Shown here in pieces: positions 1 to 8,859 of a stretch of 64,000 nt of DNA. The notes under the pieces were generated by a model, which saw only the letters and a list, made by a program, of their open reading frames with translations, did no database searches and was not told where the DNA came from. A program made the translations under genes and the position numbers. The first letter of the stretch is position 1, and each line of letters opens with the position of its first letter. This stretch comes from Phyllobacterium endophyticum (GTDB taxonomy: Bacteria > Pseudomonadota > Alphaproteobacteria > Rhizobiales > Rhizobiaceae), in assembly GCF_003010935.1 (NCBI RefSeq), contig NZ_PGGN01000002.1:868001-932000 (forward strand). The letters are read 5' to 3'.

Positions 1-1513
1 GAAATCTTGTGCTGCAATCGGGAGACTTGCGGTTGATGTATACCGCATTCACTGGAAGGTGGTTACGAACCGCCAGGAATTGCAACTGCGTTACCAGTGA
101 ATGTTTCGCAGGATCGATACAGTAGTAGTCGGGGTGAATCGTAACCTCTGTATGGCTGCTGACGGCACTGCTCCAGAGATTTATGTCGAGAGCGTCGACT
201 TCGGATGAATTGGCAATCTGTGTTCGCCGGATGTTTGGCCACTGATCATAGGCCTGCAGGCAGAGTGCGATCGCCAAGACCGCCGCTAGATGCGACCTCT
301 TCATCTGGCGGGCGATAACGACAATGGACACGATTGCCACTAGATACGAGACGGGCCAGAAAAACCGTCCGCTCGACCTGAAAATAGATGTCAGTGAACT
401 CAGCACGGGCAAATCCTGGTATGGAAGCCGGACTATCAGCTGCGTTCCTACAAAGATTCTGTTGGACAGCGCGAAGAGCGTAAGTGCCACCACACCAAGT
501 ACAAGGAACATATGGTTGTAATGTCGCGAGTGTCGCTTCTTCACGAGAATCAGGGTCGCGGCAGCGAGAAGAACAAGTATGCCAGCCCCAAGATAGTTGA
601 AGCCTTCATATTGTCCGCCCGTGACGTCCAGGATGTAATTGCCATTCCCTTGTAGATTGCTCAGCTGCGGAACAAAGGGAGACAACAGATTCATCGAGTA
701 AAGGCCGAAACCGCCTACTGAAGGTACGCCGCTGTCCTGGCCGACAATGCCAAAGATGATGGCCAGAGCGGCGGTGACGCTCGATGTGATCGCGATCGAA
801 GCTCCAGCGAACCGCCATGAAAACCGTCCACGATAGGCAGCATCCAATACTCCCGCGAAAAATATCGTGGCCGACATGGCGAGCAGATATGGATTGACCA
901 GGATATAGCAACCAATAGCGATGGCTTCCCATACCACTTCTTTGGCCGATGCTACGGTGGTCGTCCTGATATAGAAGAGGATCGACGCCAGAACGAGAAA
1001 ATGCGCGACAAGCCCGATATGGGCGAACCTGAACATAAACGAGGGCATCAGCAGAATGATCGCGGCACCAATCAACGCCGAGATCCGCGAAAGCCCCAAC
1101 TGCCGGAATATCAGCGCGGCAATCAGAGATTGCATGACATAGGAAAATAGAATCCATTTTCCCATGTACAAAGGCACCTGCCCGGTCAAGTTGTAGACGC
1201 CTTTCCCCACCAGTGCGAGGACCGGCACCAGGTCTGTATAGATGACGTTCACACCCTGCGGGGGATCCAGTCTCACCGTATGAAATATCGGCCACCGCCA
1301 ATCATCTACAGCAAACGCGAAATATCCGATCAGTCCCGCCGCCATGTCGCCAGCCGATCGCTGCCACCAGATCCACATGTCCAGTAATTGTTCGACGGGA
1401 AACAGACAGAAGGCGAAAGCGGCCCCCAAGATCGCGGCGCTGGCGATGAATGAAAGGTCGGCGCTCCGCGGAGTCGTTCCAAATGTCCCTGTGGAATTCG
1501 CGGTTCCTGCCAT
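1..1513 (-). CDS. Polytopic membrane protein, DUF6311-like, partial (3' end beyond window)
   Basis: An open frame of 504 codons runs from ATG at 1513 (GAGG six bases upstream) off the left window edge with no stop, so the C-terminus is missing. It is a paralog of the next gene upstream: both share GLIGYFAF/NWIGYEAF near residue 50, PPQGVN/PPEGVN, YSMNLLSP, QYEGFNYLG/QYEGYNYLG and FRSSGRFFWP at matching positions. Many hydrophobic segments indicate an inner-membrane protein of about ten spans. I recall this pattern as the DUF6311 family, which resembles GT-C membrane glycosyltransferases; that assignment is from memory. As the last visible gene of the polysaccharide operon it probably acts on a lipid-linked glycan, which is inference. 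The apparent proteins in other frames here are shadows. Confidence 0.8.
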   Translation of the reverse strand, partial: MAGTANSTGTFGTTPRSADLSFIASAAILGAAFAFCLFPVEQLLDMWIWWQRSAGDMAAGLIGYFAFAVDDWRWPIFHTVRLDPPQGVNVIYTDLVPVLALVGKGVYNLTGQVPLYMGKWILFSYVMQSLIAALIFRQLGLSRISALIGAAIILLMPSFMFRFAHIGLVAHFLVLASILFYIRTTTVASAKEVVWEAIAIGCYILVNPYLLAMSATIFFAGVLDAAYRGRFSWRFAGASIAITSSVTAALAIIFGIVGQDSGVPSVGGFGLYSMNLLSPFVPQLSNLQGNGNYILDVTGGQYEGFNYLGAGILVLLAAATLILVKKRHSRHYNHMFLVLGVVALTLFALSNRIFVGTQLIVRLPYQDLPVLSSLTSIFRSSGRFFWPVSYLVAIVSIVVIARQMKRSHLAAVLAIALCLQAYDQWPNIRRTQIANSSEVDALDINLWSSAVSSHTEVTIHPDYYCIDPAKHSLVTQLQFLAVRNHLPVNAVYINRKSPDCSTRF

Positions 1514-1589
1514 AGTGCCTCATGTCCCCGGACGCGAATCCGCTCTGTCCAAGTGTTATCGATCTGTTGTGGTAAGTTCCCGGGCTCCT

Positions 1590-3683
1590 CTAGTAAACAT
1601 GCTGGAAGGAGAAAGATTGCAAACCCCAGCTTATTCGCCTTGGATCGTCATTGAATCCGAGATCATGGGGTGATTTCAGGTCGAAGAACCTGAGTGAAAG
1701 CTTGAGCGAGTTGGTACACCTGACGATTGGAATCGGGATGGTGACGACCTGTTCACCCGGTTGCTCAATCGAGAACGATACAGATGGACCGGAATCCGAT
1801 GTGACTTGGACCTCCTTCACGAGATAAGCCGCCAATTCAAATGGCTTTATCTTGGCCCTGAATGCAAGGTTTCCGCATACTTCCTTTTCAAATGCTACGA
1901 GAAACACACTTTCCGGGCCAAGGCCCCAAACACCCCATTGAGAGGGGGCACTCCAGCCGGCCGCCAGAAACGGCAACCCTTCTCCTCCCTCGGCGACACT
2001 ATGTTCCTCACCAATCCGGATCGTTGAGAGGCTGCCGAGCTCGGGTCCAATATTAGCGATAGAGGAATCGTTGGGAGAGCAGACATAAGCGAAACTAGTC
2101 TCTCGGCAGGCAAGGCTACTTTGCCCAAGCGCCATCGCATTTCTGGAGAAAGCGTCCTTGAATGCGATAATCAAGGGGTTATCGCGCACTGCTGCCGCTT
2201 TTAGGTCTTTGAATGAAGCCAACCTCTCCGCCGCACAGTCGACATCGGAACGGTTGATTATGGCGGAGTTCGTCGGCAGCCCGCTTCTCGCTGCAAGCTG
2301 GCCGAAATCGTAGGCATACTTTCGATTGTTCCTACTCATGCACAAGAACTGAGGAAGCAGAAGTATTTCATTGTGGGCGCGAGCGATCTCCGACCACTGC
2401 AACGCATCGAGATTGTGGGGAGCCTTAAGCGCTCGTTCACTCACGCTGGAGATGAGCGGACGGACATCTCCTATTTGGACGGCGAGCGCAGATGTAGCAA
2501 TCAACGCAAATTTGTTTGCACCAAACCGCATGTAGATTGCATAGATTGCACAGGTAAGGATGAGGTATCCCATAGGCCAGAAGAACCGTCCACTGGATCG
2601 GAACATACCTGCGAACTTGGCAAATGGCTCAAATTGATCGAGTGCAAGAGAGGCTAAGAGTTTGTCGCCGAGGTATATCTGGGTAGATAACGCATAAATC
2701 CCCATTAAACCCGCGAAGATAAATAACGCAGGCGAACGTCTTATAAAGTCCTTGGCGGGTTGCCAGGCAAACAATGCTGCTATCAAGATGAGCCCGAGAA
2801 TACCGCCGCCGAGATAATTATATCCTTCGTATTGACCCCGGGTGGCATCGAGGATGAACTTTTCATGGCCGGGCCACGTGCTCAATTGAGGCATGATGGG
2901 AGATAGCAGGTTCATCGAATACCTGCCGAAGCCACCCCCGGCCGTTGGCCTTCCAATCTCCACGAATCCGAAGAGAAACGCTGTGCCGACTATACTCATG
3001 GCAAGCGCGACGCAGACTGCTGCAGCCTGAAGAACCGGAATTCTCCTGCTGAACGCTCCATCCACGAGTGCCGCGCAGTAGATCGCGATCGCCATGACCA
3101 GGAGGTAGGGGTTGATCAGAATTATCGAAAAGGTAAATGCCGCTCCACCATAGATGGCTGCCCTACTCCCGCCCTGAGCCACGAAATAGTATACCAACAG
3201 AGAGGCGAGCAGTATCCAATGTCCCAAAAGCGAAAAATGGCCGTACCTGAAGATGAATGCGGGCACAAACAGAAAGAACAATGCTCCTAAAAAAGCGGAG
3301 ACCTTGGTTAGGGAAAGTCTTCTCAGGAGATAGTATGCCACTGCTGGCTGAAGTGCGTAGGCAAAGAGTAGCCATGGTCCGAAATAGTTCGGCAACCAGC
3401 CCGTGGCCTTAAGCGTCAACTTCCCCAGAAGTGCCAGTCCGGGGATCGGATCGGTGAAGAGGACGTTGACGCCCTCGGGCGGGGATAGGAGGGTTGTCTT
3501 GAAGATTGGCCAATGCCACGTATCGCGTGCGAAAGCCTCATAGCCAATCCAATTAGCCGCATTGTCGCCCTGAACATTATCCCAATATGGAGAGATCCCC
3601 ACTACAAGATCATGTGGGAAGATCAAGAACGCCAGCGCTAATCCCAAGATCGCAGCTATTACCGGGTACATGCACGTGCTCAT
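1590..3683 (-). CDS. Polytopic membrane protein, DUF6311-like
   Basis: A 697-residue protein with a short cytoplasmic start, an N-terminal span (residues 6-24) and many further hydrophobic segments to about residue 400, then a soluble C-terminal domain of about 290 residues. Conserved stretches shared with the downstream paralog include GDNAANWIGYEAF (39-51), PPEGVN (68-73), YSMNLLSP (255-262), QYEGYNYLG (284-292) and SSGRFFWP (363-370). The architecture suggests a GT-C-type glycosyltransferase or polymer-modifying enzyme of the inner membrane; the exact reaction is not evident. It lies 80 bp downstream of a GT4 gene in the same operon. The start at 3683 lacks a clear ribosome binding site; ATG at residue 5 is an alternative. 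Confidence 0.8.
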   Translation of the reverse strand: MSTCMYPVIAAILGLALAFLIFPHDLVVGISPYWDNVQGDNAANWIGYEAFARDTWHWPIFKTTLLSPPEGVNVLFTDPIPGLALLGKLTLKATGWLPNYFGPWLLFAYALQPAVAYYLLRRLSLTKVSAFLGALFFLFVPAFIFRYGHFSLLGHWILLASLLVYYFVAQGGSRAAIYGGAAFTFSIILINPYLLVMAIAIYCAALVDGAFSRRIPVLQAAAVCVALAMSIVGTAFLFGFVEIGRPTAGGGFGRYSMNLLSPIMPQLSTWPGHEKFILDATRGQYEGYNYLGGGILGLILIAALFAWQPAKDFIRRSPALFIFAGLMGIYALSTQIYLGDKLLASLALDQFEPFAKFAGMFRSSGRFFWPMGYLILTCAIYAIYMRFGANKFALIATSALAVQIGDVRPLISSVSERALKAPHNLDALQWSEIARAHNEILLLPQFLCMSRNNRKYAYDFGQLAARSGLPTNSAIINRSDVDCAAERLASFKDLKAAAVRDNPLIIAFKDAFSRNAMALGQSSLACRETSFAYVCSPNDSSIANIGPELGSLSTIRIGEEHSVAEGGEGLPFLAAGWSAPSQWGVWGLGPESVFLVAFEKEVCGNLAFRAKIKPFELAAYLVKEVQVTSDSGPSVSFSIEQPGEQVVTIPIPIVRCTNSLKLSLRFFDLKSPHDLGFNDDPRRISWGLQSFSFQHVY

Positions 3684-3763
3684 TGCAAGAGGAATACTAC
3701 ATGGTCAAGCGAAACCTACGTAGTCCTCGACCATTTGTTGTATGATCAGGATCGTTGCTGGGG

Positions 3764-5047
3764 TTAGAAAACCTTCAGCGGTGACAATGTTTCTTCAAGT
3801 GACATGATCTTTTCGCCGCCACCCCATCCTCTGACAATGGCTGAAAAGGTATTCGCCATTGAAATCAACGGGTCCGCGGCGTTGGCGAGTTCCGAGGTCT
3901 CCACCAACCTGGCGGCATAATTATCTGAAGAGAATGTTTTGGAAGCCCATTTTTGAGCGCAACTTCCCACCGAGACCCGGAGGTCGTCTTCCTGTAATAG
4001 ACGCTCCAGTGCATATTGCAGGGACGCGATCTCGTCAGCTGGATCTATCTTCATCGTGCAATTGTCAGGAATTTCCTGGTAAAAACCAGAATTGGTAACC
4101 ACCGTGGGTTTGCCATAGAGCATGGCTTCTATCGCCGACGCGGATGCGGCTTCGAGCACCGGTGATCGGAGGCAGCTGATAACATCAGCCTCCAACATTG
4201 CTTTCCTCAACTCGGTGTCATCGATTTGCCCAGAAATGCGGAGGGTCACACCATGTTCGCTCGCCAGACGGCTCAGCTTTTCGCGTATCTCCGGCCGAAC
4301 TGCGCCCACCAGACGATAGATCGTATGATCACGGAGTATGGAGCTTCTTCCGATTGACGTGATGACCGACTCGACACGCTTGTTGAAATTCACATTTCCG
4401 ACAGTCAGGAGTTTGAATTTTTCCTTGTCCAGGTCAGGCCCCGCTGCATCGAAGTTTTCCGCGTCATATGCAAGCGGCACGACCTTTACCGGCCCGGGGC
4501 AAGATTTCAACACGCGGTCGACGCCCCAACTACTATGTGTGACAACCCCGGAGGCCATGGAGCAAATCCACTCGGTCAGGGGCGATGTTTCCCTCGTTCC
4601 CTCGATAAAATCGTCGATGTTCCCAAATCCGGAGAAGGCATTTGCTGCTGCGGATCCATACCAACCAGTCAATATGGCCGAAGATTCCGGAACATTTTTC
4701 TCTCGCCAGCCGAGAAACAGATTGCCCAGAAAAAAATCATGGAGGCAAACGACACCGCGGAAGCGCGGCATCCATTCAATGCACCCTTTGTGATAGGAAT
4801 AATTGTCTCCGACGTGATAGACAACGGCATCCGCTTGGCCTTGCAACACATCGTTCACTTGCGCGTGGTCATTCCAGGCGATCGGTGGACTGGGAAAATC
4901 ATGAGTCTCATGTTCCAGCAATTCCTCACTTTGGGAACTGATGGTGACCACATCGTGCCCTTGTGCGACCAGCGAGCGTGCAACGAGGCTGGCGACACGA
5001 CCGATCGCTGAAATCTTCAATGTAGGGGTTAAGACGGCCAGCTTCAT
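3764..5047 (-). CDS. Glycosyltransferase family 4 protein
   Basis: A 427-residue GT-B glycosyltransferase. The N-terminal Rossmann half begins MKLAVLTPT; the C-terminal half starts with LLTVGNVNFNKRVE and carries an E-x7-E motif, EAASASAIE, followed by AMLYGKPTVVTNSG, typical of retaining GT4 enzymes that use nucleotide sugars. I chose ATG 5047 over an upstream in-frame codon because it overlaps the stop of the preceding gene as ATGA, the pattern seen elsewhere in this operon, and the longer N-terminus (to 5098) would extend into the neighbour with unrelated sequence. The sugar donor and acceptor cannot be told from sequence. It likely acts at the cytoplasmic face of the membrane in O-antigen or capsule assembly. 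Confidence 0.88.
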   Translation of the reverse strand: MKLAVLTPTLKISAIGRVASLVARSLVAQGHDVVTISSQSEELLEHETHDFPSPPIAWNDHAQVNDVLQGQADAVVYHVGDNYSYHKGCIEWMPRFRGVVCLHDFFLGNLFLGWREKNVPESSAILTGWYGSAAANAFSGFGNIDDFIEGTRETSPLTEWICSMASGVVTHSSWGVDRVLKSCPGPVKVVPLAYDAENFDAAGPDLDKEKFKLLTVGNVNFNKRVESVITSIGRSSILRDHTIYRLVGAVRPEIREKLSRLASEHGVTLRISGQIDDTELRKAMLEADVISCLRSPVLEAASASAIEAMLYGKPTVVTNSGFYQEIPDNCTMKIDPADEIASLQYALERLLQEDDLRVSVGSCAQKWASKTFSSDNYAARLVETSELANAADPLISMANTFSAIVRGWGGGEKIMSLEETLSPLKVF

Positions 5048-6081
5048 CTCATCAAACTCGCAACGGTAGCGGGCCAATCTATCCCCAGGCTGTTCCAATA
5101 CTCTCTCGCAGCGGCTCCAAGCTCCTTTGAGCGCGTCGGGTTTTCACAGGCCATGGACAGCACCTCCCCGAGAGAAGCAGGATTGGGCTCGGCTATCCAG
5201 CCGGTCAGTTCGGGAATGACCAATCCGGTTACACCACCGCTGTCTGACGTGGTAATGAGAGCCTTGCCGGCTAAAGCGCCTTCCATTGTCACGTAGCCGA
5301 GGGAATCTTCGTCGAAAGGCATATATGCGACTGCCAATGAATTTCGCATGTAGTCGGCATAAGTCGATCGCGGCAGCATGCGAAGGTCCAGCCTGATCCG
5401 GTCGCCCAATCCCGATTGCTCAACCATCCGCTCGAGTTTGGCTCCATCTGCTGGCGTGTCCGGAGGCCCTGCGACGACCAATTTGACGTCGCGGGTCGCA
5501 TATTTCATCGCTTCTATCAAAACGTGCTGGCGCTTCATGTCATTTATTCTGCCCCCGGCAAAAACATAATCACCCGTGCCTGAGCTATGAAAAATTTCCG
5601 GGTCATTGATAGGGGGAAGCAAGATCTCGGATGCAAATCCGTTATACTTCATGAGGCGCTGCTGCGTTACGATGGAATTCGTGAAGATTTTCCTGCTTTC
5701 GGAAAAAGTCTCATCGTCGGCATTCCTGATCAAATTTCGTATGTCGTTTCCCAGTTCACCTTCGGGCAAATTGGTTTGGCCAACGTCAAACAGGTCATAA
5801 GCCTGCCGATACTGGTGCAGAAGCCACAACGACTTGTTAGGGTGGCGTATCAGATAGGCCGGGAATTTGAGGGCGATCACCTTGTCGACATTATCGAGTT
5901 CGAACGCTCGCGCCATCATCATCTGCGACGGAATTCGCGTCGCCGGTTCCCATTGAAATGGAATGCGAAGTATCTCCGCCTCATGACCGGAAAGAATGAG
6001 ATTCTTTTGGAGGTTGACGGCGAGTTCCTCGGCTCCACCCCAAACAAAAGGGGCCATATTATTTACAATGAGCACCTTCAT
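5044..6081 (-). CDS. Glycosyltransferase (GT4-like)
   Basis: A 345-residue GT-B glycosyltransferase starting MKVLIVNNMAPFVWGGAEE, with the glycine-rich loop (WGGAEE) that binds the acceptor or diphosphate region in GT4 enzymes. The C-terminal half has YVFAGGRINDMKRQHVLIEA and FDEDSLGYVTMEGALAGKA, where the usual E-x7-E pair appears as an acidic-x7-E. It is clearly related to the next upstream gene (shared HPNK, LLPP/LYPP, DEDS.GY and SGGV motifs), so the two probably arose by duplication and may add consecutive sugars. ATGA overlaps at both ends indicate translational coupling. Donor specificity is unknown; a perosamine-type donor is plausible from the neighbouring aminotransferase but is inference. 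Confidence 0.88.
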   Translation of the reverse strand: MKVLIVNNMAPFVWGGAEELAVNLQKNLILSGHEAEILRIPFQWEPATRIPSQMMMARAFELDNVDKVIALKFPAYLIRHPNKSLWLLHQYRQAYDLFDVGQTNLPEGELGNDIRNLIRNADDETFSESRKIFTNSIVTQQRLMKYNGFASEILLPPINDPEIFHSSGTGDYVFAGGRINDMKRQHVLIEAMKYATRDVKLVVAGPPDTPADGAKLERMVEQSGLGDRIRLDLRMLPRSTYADYMRNSLAVAYMPFDEDSLGYVTMEGALAGKALITTSDSGGVTGLVIPELTGWIAEPNPASLGEVLSMACENPTRSKELGAAAREYWNSLGIDWPATVASLMR

Positions 6082-7109
6082 GAAAGCAGCCGATCGAGAA
6101 CATGCGACCAGGATATATTGAGATCGCCAAGTCGAACGGCGCTGTTCTTACCCATGCGCTTGGCTAGAGCGCGGTCCATGTAGAGTCGATCCATCGCATC
6201 CGCCAATGCCTGCGGTGTCGGTTCCGATACAAGACCGTTGAATCCGTCTTCAATCAATTCCAGAACACCGCCGGAATCCCATGTTGTTAAGATGGCCTTG
6301 TTTGCGTGACTTGCTTCGACGCTGGGGTAGCCATAGGAGTCCTCGTCCAGGGGAATGTAGGCGGCAGCCAGACAATCTGCCAAGAGATCCACCTTCTCCT
6401 CTTCGCTTATCCACCTGTTATCCAATATAATACGGTCGCCGAGGTTTCGTTCGCCAATGATCCGGCGCAGATAGTCGGGGTAGCCCATGGCGCTGCCTGC
6501 ACCGCATAGTCGCAATCGGACCGGAGATTTCGTGAGCGGCAAGGCTTCAATCAACAAGTGCTGCCTTTTGTGATGTTCCAGCCTGCAGATACAGACGATC
6601 TCATCATTGAATTCCCGGCTGTGATACCTGTCAGCGTTGAAAACAGGAGGGTACAAGACCTCACTATCGACGCCGTTGAATGTCTCCAGGCGCTTCGCAA
6701 CAACCTTGGAATTGGTGAAAATGCTACGCGCTTCCCGCAGGGCATTATTGTCGACGGCCAGGAGGGCGCTTTTTATTCCCCGGTTCGCGGCGTTATCTTC
6801 CAATCCATATTCTGTGCCCCACAGATCATAGAAGGGCCGAATGTGATGAATAAACCACAATACCTTGTTCGGATGGGGAATCAGATGCGATTGAGGCCGG
6901 AAACAGATTATCCTGTCTGCTGCTTCAAGATCGATCCATCGAAAAGCAGCTAACTGTTTGAACAATAACTGAGGCGAGTCCAGCTCGGGCAGGTAGATGC
7001 GCTCTACCTGATGACCGTCCCGTTCGAGCATTGCCTGGAGCCATTCGACAATATTTCTTGCCCCGCCAGAAACGAATGGGACAATGGTCGAGCACAGCGC
7101 GATTCTCAT
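6078..7109 (-). CDS. Glycosyltransferase (GT4-like)
   Basis: A 343-residue protein starting MRIALCSTIVPFVSGGARN, a GT-B glycosyltransferase with an N-terminal glycine-rich loop (SGGARN) and a C-terminal donor-binding half containing VCICRLEHHKRQHLLIEAL and LDEDSYGYPSVEASHANKA. Start ATG 7109 is preferred to an upstream in-frame codon at 7208 because it forms an ATGA overlap with the aminotransferase stop and begins at the conserved beta strand. It resembles the downstream 345-residue enzyme along its whole length. Together with the third GT in the operon it probably builds a short repeat unit of an O-polysaccharide. The linkage formed cannot be deduced. Confidence 0.88.
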   Translation of the reverse strand: MRIALCSTIVPFVSGGARNIVEWLQAMLERDGHQVERIYLPELDSPQLLFKQLAAFRWIDLEAADRIICFRPQSHLIPHPNKVLWFIHHIRPFYDLWGTEYGLEDNAANRGIKSALLAVDNNALREARSIFTNSKVVAKRLETFNGVDSEVLYPPVFNADRYHSREFNDEIVCICRLEHHKRQHLLIEALPLTKSPVRLRLCGAGSAMGYPDYLRRIIGERNLGDRIILDNRWISEEEKVDLLADCLAAAYIPLDEDSYGYPSVEASHANKAILTTWDSGGVLELIEDGFNGLVSEPTPQALADAMDRLYMDRALAKRMGKNSAVRLGDLNISWSHVLDRLLS

Positions 7110-8212
7110 ATTCTTTCGAGTACTTGTTTCAGGCCATCCGCCACACGGTGCACGTCGCGGTGGGTCAACTCTTGATAGGTCGGCAAATTGATACCACGTG
7201 GTGACCATAGATCGGCGACGGGATAGGAATTCTGTTCCTGATAGGGCGGAAGTACATGCATGGGGTAGAAAACGGGGCGCGTTTCAATGCCCAGATCGTC
7301 GAGCTCGCGCATGACAGCATCTCGCCGCTCTCCACTCCCCTCCCGCAGGAAGACAGTGTACATCCAGAAAACCGGTTCGGCCCAGTTGTGCTGCAGCGGT
7401 AAAACAATCTTGTCGGTCATATCTCCCAATGCTTGGTCATACCAGCAAGCAATTTTCTTTCTGTCGGAGAGCGCTTGTTCAATCGTCTCCAGTTGGGCCA
7501 AACCGATGGCTGCTTGAATGTTCGTCATGCGGTAGTTGTACCCGACGACGGGAAACCAGTAGCGACGCTTCAAATCCATGCCCTGCCCGCGCAACAGTCT
7601 AAGCCTGTCTGCCAGTTCATCGTCATCCGTCGTCACCATTCCGCCTTCGCCGGTGGTAATGATTTTGTTGCCAAAGAAGCTGAACGTTGCACAGTTTCCG
7701 TGTCCACCCACTTTGCGGCCGTATACTTTTGCGCCGTGTGCCTCGGCAGCGTCTTCAACGACAAAGAGACTGTGTCGATCGGCAATCTCCCTTACAGCCT
7801 TCATATCTGCAGGGTGCCCGTAGAGATGGACCGGAATAATGCCCTTGGTCCGGGGCGAGATTTTTCGTTCGATGTCGCTTGGGTCGATGTTCATCGTGAT
7901 CGGATCGACATCGACCAACACAGGTTTAGCACCACAATATTGAACAGCGTTTGCAGTCGCGATATAGGTCACCGTAGGGACGATTACTTCGTCACCAGGC
8001 TGGACACCTAGCGCCACCAAGGCTAAATGCAACGCAGTCGTACCATTGTTGGTCGAAATTGCATGTTTCACGCCGCAGAATTTTGCGAATTCCTCTTCGA
8101 AAGCCCCGATATACTTGCCTACTGAAGATATCCAATTTGAATCGAGGCAATCGAGAACATACTCCCGCTCTTTGCCTCCAAGCTTTGGTTGAGCAACTGG
8201 AATGCGATTCAT
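7106..8212 (-). CDS. DegT/DnrJ/EryC1 sugar aminotransferase, GDP-perosamine synthase-like
   Basis: A 368-residue PLP-dependent aminotransferase. PLP-binding features are visible: VVEDAAEAHG with Asp154, and FFGNKIITTGEGG with the Schiff-base Lys183. The sequence runs very close to known GDP-perosamine synthases (NWISSVGKYI, CGVKHAI, NNGTTALHLALVALG, RRYWFPVVGYNYRMTN), which convert GDP-4-keto-6-deoxy-mannose to GDP-perosamine with glutamate as amino donor. That identification is from family memory, without an alignment. ATG 8212 has GAGGA six bases upstream, better than GTG at 8224. The adjacent acetyltransferase gene supports synthesis of an N-acylated 4-amino sugar. A GDP-mannose dehydratase gene would be needed but is not in the window. 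Confidence 0.88.
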   Translation of the reverse strand: MNRIPVAQPKLGGKEREYVLDCLDSNWISSVGKYIGAFEEEFAKFCGVKHAISTNNGTTALHLALVALGVQPGDEVIVPTVTYIATANAVQYCGAKPVLVDVDPITMNIDPSDIERKISPRTKGIIPVHLYGHPADMKAVREIADRHSLFVVEDAAEAHGAKVYGRKVGGHGNCATFSFFGNKIITTGEGGMVTTDDDELADRLRLLRGQGMDLKRRYWFPVVGYNYRMTNIQAAIGLAQLETIEQALSDRKKIACWYDQALGDMTDKIVLPLQHNWAEPVFWMYTVFLREGSGERRDAVMRELDDLGIETRPVFYPMHVLPPYQEQNSYPVADLWSPRGINLPTYQELTHRDVHRVADGLKQVLERI

Positions 8213-8229
8213 CTGTATCCTCACAAGAC

Positions 8230-8859
8230 TTATTTTAGCCTCGAACGGGCCGGCACGCCGAGTGCCGTAACCCCTCGGCCGATATTCGATATGACGACAC
8301 TTCCCGCGCCGACGATTGAATCAGATTCGACGATCACATTCGGTATAACCTTTGTACCGATACCAAGGAAGGTCCGCTCGCCGATCAGCACATTGCCTGC
8401 CAACGCGCATTGCGGTGCCAAATGAGCTGCCCTTCCAATCCGACAATCATGATCCACGGTTGTACCTGTATTGATGATGGCCAAGTCTGCGATCGTCGAA
8501 TCGGCGTTGATAACCGCTCCGGCCATAATGGCAACACCAGACCCAACACTTGCCGTCGGCGAGATCGTCGCATTCGGGCTAATGGCGTTCACCAGGATGT
8601 AACCTTGCTCCGTCGCCAGACCCGCCAACTTCTCCCTTAGTGAGTTCGATCCCACTGCAATAAATACACTTGTGTAGCCTTCACTGCGTAATCGGGCCAG
8701 GTTTGCGTCGCCGGCAAGGATCGGGACGCCTACGCACTCGCCCGAGTCGACGTCAGCGCCAATAGCAAAATCGACCTGCTTACCTGAAGCTCGAAGCAGT
8801 TCTATGCACACCTTGGCATGACCGCCAGCGCCCATGACTATGACTGGGGTCCTGGTCAT
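8230..8859 (-). CDS. NeuD/PglD-family sugar N-acetyltransferase (PerB-like)
   Basis: A 209-residue acyltransferase. The N-terminal Rossmann-like domain has VIVMGAGGHAK (7-16), which binds the nucleotide sugar; the C-terminal left-handed parallel beta helix is visible as hexapeptide repeats from about residue 97, with INTGTTVDHDC giving the presumed catalytic His137. This two-domain layout is that of PglD, NeuD and PerB, which acetylate UDP- or GDP-linked amino sugars with acetyl-CoA. Next to a perosamine-synthase-like aminotransferase it most likely N-acetylates GDP-perosamine (inference). Its start overlaps the FkbM stop by ATGA, and its stop lies 17 bp before the aminotransferase start. Confidence 0.87.
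   Translation of the reverse strand: MTRTPVIVMGAGGHAKVCIELLRASGKQVDFAIGADVDSGECVGVPILAGDANLARLRSEGYTSVFIAVGSNSLREKLAGLATEQGYILVNAISPNATISPTASVGSGVAIMAGAVINADSTIADLAIINTGTTVDHDCRIGRAAHLAPQCALAGNVLIGERTFLGIGTKVIPNVIVESDSIVGAGSVVISNIGRGVTALGVPARSRLK

Noticed and set aside
606-1301. Minus-strand open frame of 231 codons in the first kilobase
   Set aside because: It is out of frame with the membrane-protein paralog that covers the same bases and matches the neighbouring gene; its translation has no recognisable pattern.
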